From positions 74,501-138,500 of the forward strand of contig OU015655.1 of the NCBI GenBank assembly GCA_907165275.2: a stretch of DNA of 64,000 bases, given 5' to 3'. Source of the stretch: Zygaena filipendulae (taxonomy: Eukaryota > Arthropoda > Insecta > Lepidoptera > Zygaenidae). The number at the start of each line of letters is the position of its first letter. Within the stretch, counting starts at the first letter, position 1. Positions 1 through 64,000 of the stretch are shown one piece after another. A model generated the notes under the pieces. The model was not told the origin of the DNA and did not search any database. It saw nothing but the letters and a program-made list of their open reading frames with translations. The position numbers were made by a program, and so were the translations under genes.

Positions 1-58366
<58,366 letters not shown>

Positions 58367-58419
58367 CTGCGGGACGGGAACGCACCCGGTTATTTACTTA
58401 TATTCACTTATAATAATAC

Positions 58420-58625
58420 CACCTGACCCACGCGGTTTCACCCGCGGTAATTTCGGAGTTCCCGCGGGAATTCCAAGATAAAAACTAGTTATAAACCTCC
58501 CTCATGAATCACTCTATCTATTGGTGAAAACCGCATCAAAATCCGTTGCGTAGTTTTAAAGATTTAAGCATACATAGGGATATGGGGATAGAGAAAGCGA
58601 CTTTGTTTTATACTATGTAGTGATA
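58420..58625 (+). repeat. CCCGCGG-type dispersed repeat
   Basis: CACGCGGTTTCACCCGCGG and GGAGTTCCCGCGGGAATTCC, ending near AAGCGACTTTGTTTTATAC; about 50 bp from the receptor exon acceptor. Confidence 0.8.
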
Positions 58626-58702
58626 ATAATTAATAATAATCCACGTTCACAACACACAGATCTCCTTGATCCCACACTAAGCTGTAAGCACTAGGTAGGT
58701 AC
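58625..58702 (-). mobile_element. SINE body fragment
   Basis: TAATAATAATCCACG, CTCCTTGATCCCACACTAAG and CTGTAAGC match the SINE tail at 60110-60250. Confidence 0.6.
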
Positions 58703-58916
58703 AAGAAAATTTCCCCGCGGGAATATTATCACACGCAGCGAAACTAGGTCGCCCGGATATTATTTATCTGTACCTACTGATAGAGAAGTCCTATGGTAAA
58801 ATATAATGAAGTTTTATTACTTTTGTTGTTTGTATTATATTATTGAGTCATATTATTCTTGAACATTTAATAAGTGGTGCAGGTAACTATGAAATTGATA
58901 AAATATGAACTCAATT

Positions 58917-59000
58917 GGCGAAGTCGACAACCAAGCATAAGTTTATTGCTGAACTTGGCTTCCACTTTTACATTTATGTTTTCAATGAGATTCCTTTATA
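58917..59000 (+). repeat. Duplicated sequence, copy 1
   Basis: GGCGAAGTCGACAACCAAGC and CTGAACTTGGCTTCCACTTT also occur, in the same order, in 59681-59875. Confidence 0.75.
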
Positions 59001-59680
59001 CCAGTACCAGACACAAAAAGTGTAATTATTATTCGCAGTATGTGTGTTATGATAAATAAATTCCATCGCTTATCCATAAATACGTACATACATACATAGG
59101 TGTGCAAATATGATCGGCGCGTGTGAAGCATTCGCAATTTATTGTGTTTCGACCAAGCCCGTGTGTACTTAAACCATTGTAATATATGGCTTCGGTCCGT
59201 CCGAGAAAAATATGGATTTATTGCTCAGGTTTTGCAACAAATCGTTATTGCTTTTAGAGTTTCTGTTATCATGAGGGCAGAGTGGGATTATGAAAAAATA
59301 TGAAAAAAATAAAATAATTTACGATTTCGTTGTCCGCTGTTATTAATCGATTAAGTATTTTGTGGTGTTATTGTTATAAATAAATAACACTTTTTGTCTA
59401 AACACGCAGCAGCGTGTCCAGTCAAGTTCAAAGAAAAGGAACTGCATTGCTTATTATAATTCGAAATTCAATTCAAAATATGTTTATTACTTAGGATCGG
59501 TACAATCACTTATAATCGTCAGCAAGCAGTTCTTAAAATTAAGTTGACGAATTATAACAATAATAATAATTTAATTACCCAATGATAACTTGAATGTGAA
59601 AACTAGGCAAGTTGTATGCTCCCTTAAATAAATTTAGATTATTTAAATAGAAATTGGCACCTATTTAGATCTATATTTAT

Positions 59681-59875
59681 TTGGCGAAGTCGATAACCAA
59701 GCATATATAATCTGTATATAATATAATCTGCATATAATCTGTATTATAGAATTACTAAGGTGTACCAAAATGTTTTATGTGCTGTGTTCTTCTTCCTGAA
59801 TAAATACTGTCTATGTCTATATGCTTATGCTGAACTTGGCTTCCACTTTCACATTTTTGTTTTTGATGGGATTGT
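59681..59875 (+). repeat. Duplicated sequence, copy 2, with insertion
   Basis: Same two blocks as copy 1, but separated by about 115 extra bases rich in ATAATCTG. Confidence 0.75.
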
Positions 59876-60109
59876 GAAAATATACATCTGCCATTTATCG
59901 TTTAACTGGTCTATCATTCATCAGAACACATCCAAGAATAGATAAAAAGTTAATAAAAAAGTATCTTACTGTTAAGCTGCCGTTCTGTTTTAGGTTAACT
60001 TGTAAAACAATTTACTCTATAACTTTTTTTGTCGACAAGTCAATTTAGGCCAATCATAAATATTACACAATAATTATTGTGATCTTTGTAAATCTCTGCT
60101 TACTCATCG

Positions 60110-60390
60110 GATGATAATAATAATAATAACACGTCTTCACGACACACAATATATCTATTCGATCCCACACTAAGCTATAAGCTTGTGTCGTGGAAACCAA
60201 GCAAACGTGGTATATACTACATAATATTATTACATAATATATTGTATATAAGTACAGATATATAACCATGCCCAGACTGTGAAGCGGAACCCTGTTCATC
60301 ACACAAAGTCCACTCCCACCGGGAATCGAACCCGGAACCTCTTGATCAGCGGATAGGCATGGTGACCAGTGTTGCGGCGTCATCGTGGAA
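60110..60390 (-). mobile_element. tRNA-derived SINE, longest copy
   Basis: On the minus strand it runs from the tRNA-like head (CTGATCAAGAGGTTCCGGGT, box B GGGTTCGATTCCC at about 60319-60331) through GGGTTCCGCTTCACAGTCTG to TAGCTTAGTGTGGGATCGAA and a (TTA)n tail. It links the head-only and body-only fragments elsewhere into one family. Confidence 0.75.
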
Positions 60391-61989
60391 AATACAATCG
60401 CGTCTTCTAATGTTACTCTTGGGGAATTCACATTTAATAAAAATCTAGGCTCGAACGCGTTGTAAATAAGAACTAGGTACCCACATAGATAATCGTGAAT
60501 GAATTTTCGCGCCAACGCGGTTGATAGGAGTGAAAAAAAAAGTGGAAGCTGCATAAAAACTCGTCCCTCATAACGTTTAAGTGTTATAAAGCAAACGGGC
60601 CGGGAGTCGAGGGCGACGGCAAGTTTCCTTATTTTTCACATTGACGACGGCACATGCCCCTAATGTTTTGGGTCACTTGGTTTATTATCCGGCGAAATTT
60701 ACAGATGTCACTTTTAATGATATACTTACGTATTATTTATATACAGGGTGTAAGGTTCCACTTCCAAAAAAGGAGGACGTTCTCAATTCGACCTTACAGC
60801 CTGTATATATAATGCGTAGGTATAAAATTAAGAGTGATATATTGTTTAAAAAACTGTATAAGGCTTATAAATTAGGATCAATCAGATGTGATCAATCAAA
60901 CAGTGCGATTAGTTGTTTAGTAACAAAATACGATACTGTACTGAGGTGTCTGAAACAGTCGTTCTCACAGATACAGGAATAATTATAACAGGCCTAGTGC
61001 AAATACAGCTGAATAAATATCAACGTACATATTTACGTCCCAATCGCGTCACGTAGAGCGGACGGGCGACGGCGGCTGAATTGAAAAAATTAGCTCCACA
61101 AAACTTGTGCGGAAGGTTTAATAAATCAAGGCAAAAATCAAATAATATCCACGGATATCCGGCTGTATTGGGTATGGAATCATGCAGCCAGCCGGTAAAT
61201 ATACAAGGTGGCTCAGGAAGGGGGCGCCGGATCGAGAGCATTTCATATCACCGACAACTGTGTAATAGCGTATGATATTAAAAAAAAATGTTTTCAGGAA
61301 AATACATTTACACTTATGACTGAGTAATATGTAAATGTAAGTACACACAGCATAATATAAAAACTGGTATTAGTAGTTGGCTTGTCAACATAGAATATTT
61401 TCCAAGGTTATCAAATAGAACTCCATTTGTATGTGTATATCTACAGTAAATTAAAAATATCATAGAGCAGAGATTATTATTACGTGAAATCCACAAAGAG
61501 AGGAATTTGTAAAAGATTCAATCTCTGAGGGAGCTAAATATGAAGTTGTCTGCTATAAAGCGATATTCCAAGAAGCTCACATTCAATTTTCCATAAAATC
61601 CGTTATAATTTTTGCAGGATGCGTATCCAAACAGACAGATCAATAGAGAAACTAACAGTTTTATTATGTAATAAGTTTATAACAGCCAACATTACACTCT
61701 GTACACGGGTGCGAACGCGTCGTGCGACTAGTGCAAATTTAAAATGGAAAATTTAATACGTGACGCACAGCTTCCTTAACTGCAGTTTGAGATGAGTATT
61801 TTCCGATTCATTCACCTCGACACCGTGCACCGTCGCGTCGTTAGTACAGCTGTGGTACAGCGCGAGGCGGACGGACGGAACCAACGGCCCCACTTCCGTC
61901 ACCGACCGCGACCTAACTATTATATGTATACATTGGAACGGTAAAATACGGAGCGGCCGGGAAAATTTTGTATCAGCCCCCTTAGCCAG

Positions 61990-62165
61990 GTTGACAACTG
62001 TGAATCGTTATCGCTATATAATAGGACACTAAAGAACGAGACGTCACGTCACGTGGTCACGCTACACTGTACCACAGATAATCAGCGGCTCAGCTACGCC
62101 ACTAACGCCTCATAACGAGCCGCCGCGCCGTAAGCGCGCCTCACACTCACGGATTTTGGCGCAGA
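61990..62165 (-). promoter_or_regulatory. Promoter-like block oriented toward the glutamate receptor gene
   Basis: On the minus strand a GC-rich stretch is followed by CACGTGACGTGACGTC (62054 down to 62041: an E-box fused to CRE-like sites), then TATTATATAG (about 62024-62015) and a CACAGT initiator-like site about 20 bases further. The arrangement and direction suit a start upstream of the receptor exons, but no 5' exon is proven and the motifs are short. Confidence 0.22.
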
Positions 62166-62599
62166 GTTTTATTATTTTTTAAGTAATTGTAAATAGAGCA
62201 ACGCTATGTAAATTTGGGATAGCAAATTATATTACTCAAAAAAAAAAACAACCAGGGTAAGCTAAATAAAACCGTTCGCCGTCGAACGATTAAATACTGT
62301 CAACTTGGCTAAGGGGCCTGTTGTATTAAAGATACTATTTAAACACATTTGAAAAAGTCTACTTTAATGTATAACGCGTAATTTTGTGCGAAAAAAAGGT
62401 AGACCTTCAATTTGTTGTAAAAAACAGTATTTTGTTCAGCACTCAGCACTCTCAGTTAAGCTTTAATCCGCCGTATCAAAAAGTATCCAATTCGTCGATG
62501 GGATGGACCGGCTTAAGCTTCTAAACATAAATAACATTTATCCCTGTTTGCTTGAACCATAAACTATATCGATTTTTTATGATTTGATCTGAATATCTT

Positions 62600-62762
62600 T
62601 ACAATTATAAATTTGTTTGTTTGTTTGTTACGCTTTCACGCCTCAACGGCTCAACCGATTATCATGAAATTTGCTAGACATAGGGTAGGTACTTTTTGTG
62701 CCGGAATTCTAATGGGAACTCCCAAATTAACGCGGGTGAAACCGTGGGCTAACTAGTTGTAC
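62600..62762 (-). repeat. CCCGCGG-type dispersed repeat, near complete
   Basis: TTTGTTTGTTTGTTACGC, CAACCGATTATCATGAAATT, GAATTCTAATGGGAACTCC and GGGTGAAACCGTGGG, inverted. Confidence 0.85.
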
Positions 62763-62844
62763 CACATTATGAAAAAGCTCTACGGGAAAATATCTCTGAA
62801 AATACATACCTCATTATTGTAAAGCACCGATCATCTATCTATAC

Positions 62845-63150
62845 TATAATAAAAGAGTAGAATCCGCGATTCTGTACATTGAATATTTTTAACAAAAACT
62901 GACAGGAGACGATAAACGAAGAGTAACTAACCACAAAAAAGGGTTTTTAAAAATCTTTTCTGTCTGTCTGTCTGTTCGCGATAATCTCCGAATCTACTAA
63001 ACAGATTGACATGCGGTTTTCACAAGTAGATTAAGCTTAGCCTGGTGCTACATATAGGCTTTGTTTCATTGAAATTGGATGTCGGGAAAAAAAGTCGTTG
63101 CATAAAAATCTTTCGCGCGGGTCAAACTGCGGGGCACGGCTAGTCATGAA
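62845..63150 (-). repeat. CCCGCGG-type dispersed repeat, inverted
   Basis: TATAATAAAAGAGTAGAATC, TCTGTCTGTCTGTCTGTTCG, GACATGCGGTTTTCACAAG and CTGCGGGGCACGGCTAGTC. Confidence 0.75.
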
Positions 63151-63239
63151 ATATATTTCTACAAAACCTTCTGACTTTTGTAAATAAAATACGCAAATTT
63201 TTTTTGTGTTCATGGATATTTGAACACCTGTTACATTAC

Positions 63240-63325
63240 ACGTTGTCAAGGAACAGAGAAGGATATAGGGTCTCCAATATATCCAAAACTAACGCGGCTG
63301 ATATCGCGGGGACCAGCTGGTTGAT
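63240..63325 (-). repeat. CCCGCGG-type dispersed repeat, short inverted fragment
   Basis: GTTGTCAAGGAACAGAGAAG and CTGATATCGCGGGGACCAGC. Confidence 0.65.
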
Positions 63326-64000
63326 TTATATGATTGAGTTATCAAATACTGTATATATATGTATTTTTTTTTATAGAACCGTTGGTGAACTGGTGAAGTA
63401 ATTAGCCAACCTGACTACTGCGCCTGGTGGTTTGGGATGGTCTACGTAGGTCTGGCAACTGCATACTCAACACTGTCTGTAGTTATATCTCAAGTCCTGT
63501 GTTTAAGTACTGGCTCTGTGTTCATCGTGACGCAAACCGAAAATAGACGGGATGTCATCCGCTCTAATATAATTAATTTTTTAAACTATATACTACAGAT
63601 AGTAACTAGTTTTACTGTTATAATTTAAATAACTAGAAATAAAAATAAAAATAAATCATTTGACCCATGGATCGATTCTTTTCGCATCGGACCGAATTCT
63701 TTGAAATTACCCGAAATATCTTCTCTCAATCGTCACCACAGTCATAACTCTCTCTACTATTTATCGTCTATACTCGGTGGAAACTAACACGTGGTGAAAA
63801 AGTTGTACCTACCTATATTATATCTAACCACTTCACATTATTATGTTTCATTTATTACGATTTTCATTCGAAACCGTATCTTTGAAATACGAGCGCAACA
63901 AACAATCTGATCCCGCGTCAATACTCGCACCTCGCGTCGAACGGGGCGCGTTAATTAAGCGTTTATTTTGCATAATGAAGCGCTTTAGCGGATTTTATCT

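Larger units (their letters stand above)
58367..64000 (-). other. Region upstream of the first visible glutamate receptor exon
   Basis: Probably intron and possibly 5' region. It holds dispersed repeats (58420, 62600, 62845, 63240), SINE pieces (58625, 60110), a duplicated sequence (58917 and 59681), a RTE-like tail (59460-59540, weak) and a promoter-like GC-rich block (61990-62165). No signal-peptide exon was recognised. The open frame 60641-60982 overlaps repeat text (GGAGGACGTTCTCAATTCGA) and is not called as a gene. Confidence 0.65.

Noticed and set aside
60063..60554. 163-codon minus-strand open frame, the longest in the window
   Set aside because: It translates through a tRNA-derived SINE, so the apparent protein is repeat-derived.
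60641..60982. 113-codon plus-strand open frame
   Set aside because: Overlaps repeat text (GGAGGACGTTCTCAATTCGA) and shows no conserved motif.

Overview
The window is intronic, AT-rich DNA from an insect, most likely a moth or butterfly. Two things point to this. The only clear protein-coding gene is an insect-type ionotropic glutamate receptor. The non-coding DNA is littered with short retroposon remnants that resemble families I know from Lepidoptera: a tRNA-derived SINE, and a dispersed repeat with a CCCGCGG-type head and an AACAAACAAAC-type tail. There is no bacterial, viral or organellar gene content.

The backbone is one gene on the minus strand, an AMPA-like glutamate receptor subunit of the insect GluRIA/GluRIB type. 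Nine exons between 58366 and 2435 join with compatible phases and consensus GT/AG borders into one uninterrupted reading frame of 486 codons. They encode nearly the whole amino-terminal domain (LIVBP-like clamshell) and the first part of the glutamate-binding domain (S1). The signal-peptide exon lies upstream (above 58366, not found). The rest of S1, the pore, S2 and the C-tail lie downstream of position 1. Introns are large, up to about 20.5 kb and 18.7 kb. The exons are very GC-rich islands in AT-rich introns, and this helped in finding them.

Region by region. 1-2434 is downstream intron with a GCCGGT hexamer array. 2435-7987 holds four exons (S1 start and the membrane-proximal part of the amino-terminal domain), with two strong DNA palindromes in one intron. 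7988-13862 is an intron with SINE and other repeat fragments and two candidate plus-strand exons of unknown genes. 13863-16031 holds two exons. 16032-36534 is a 20.5 kb intron holding a pair of perfectly identical 314-bp direct repeats 6 kb apart. They look like LTRs (TG start, TATA box and AATAAA on the minus strand) around a 5.7 kb interior without coding capacity. That interior contains a 64-bp minisatellite with a higher-order 255-bp repeat. 36535-39501 holds two exons, 39502-58216 is an 18.7 kb intron with MITE-like palindromes and repeats, and 58217-58366 is the most upstream exon seen. 58367-64000 is upstream intron or 5' region with SINEs, dispersed repeats and a promoter-like GC-rich block near 62 kb.

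The most unusual items are the apparently non-coding LTR element with its hairpin minisatellite, the polyglycine stretch inside the receptor's ligand-binding domain, the perfect 20-bp palindrome at 6266-6307, and two phase-compatible candidate exons on the opposite strand (13.0 kb and 34.0 kb). Nothing here could be tested against databases; repeat family names and the receptor subtype are judgements from pattern recognition.
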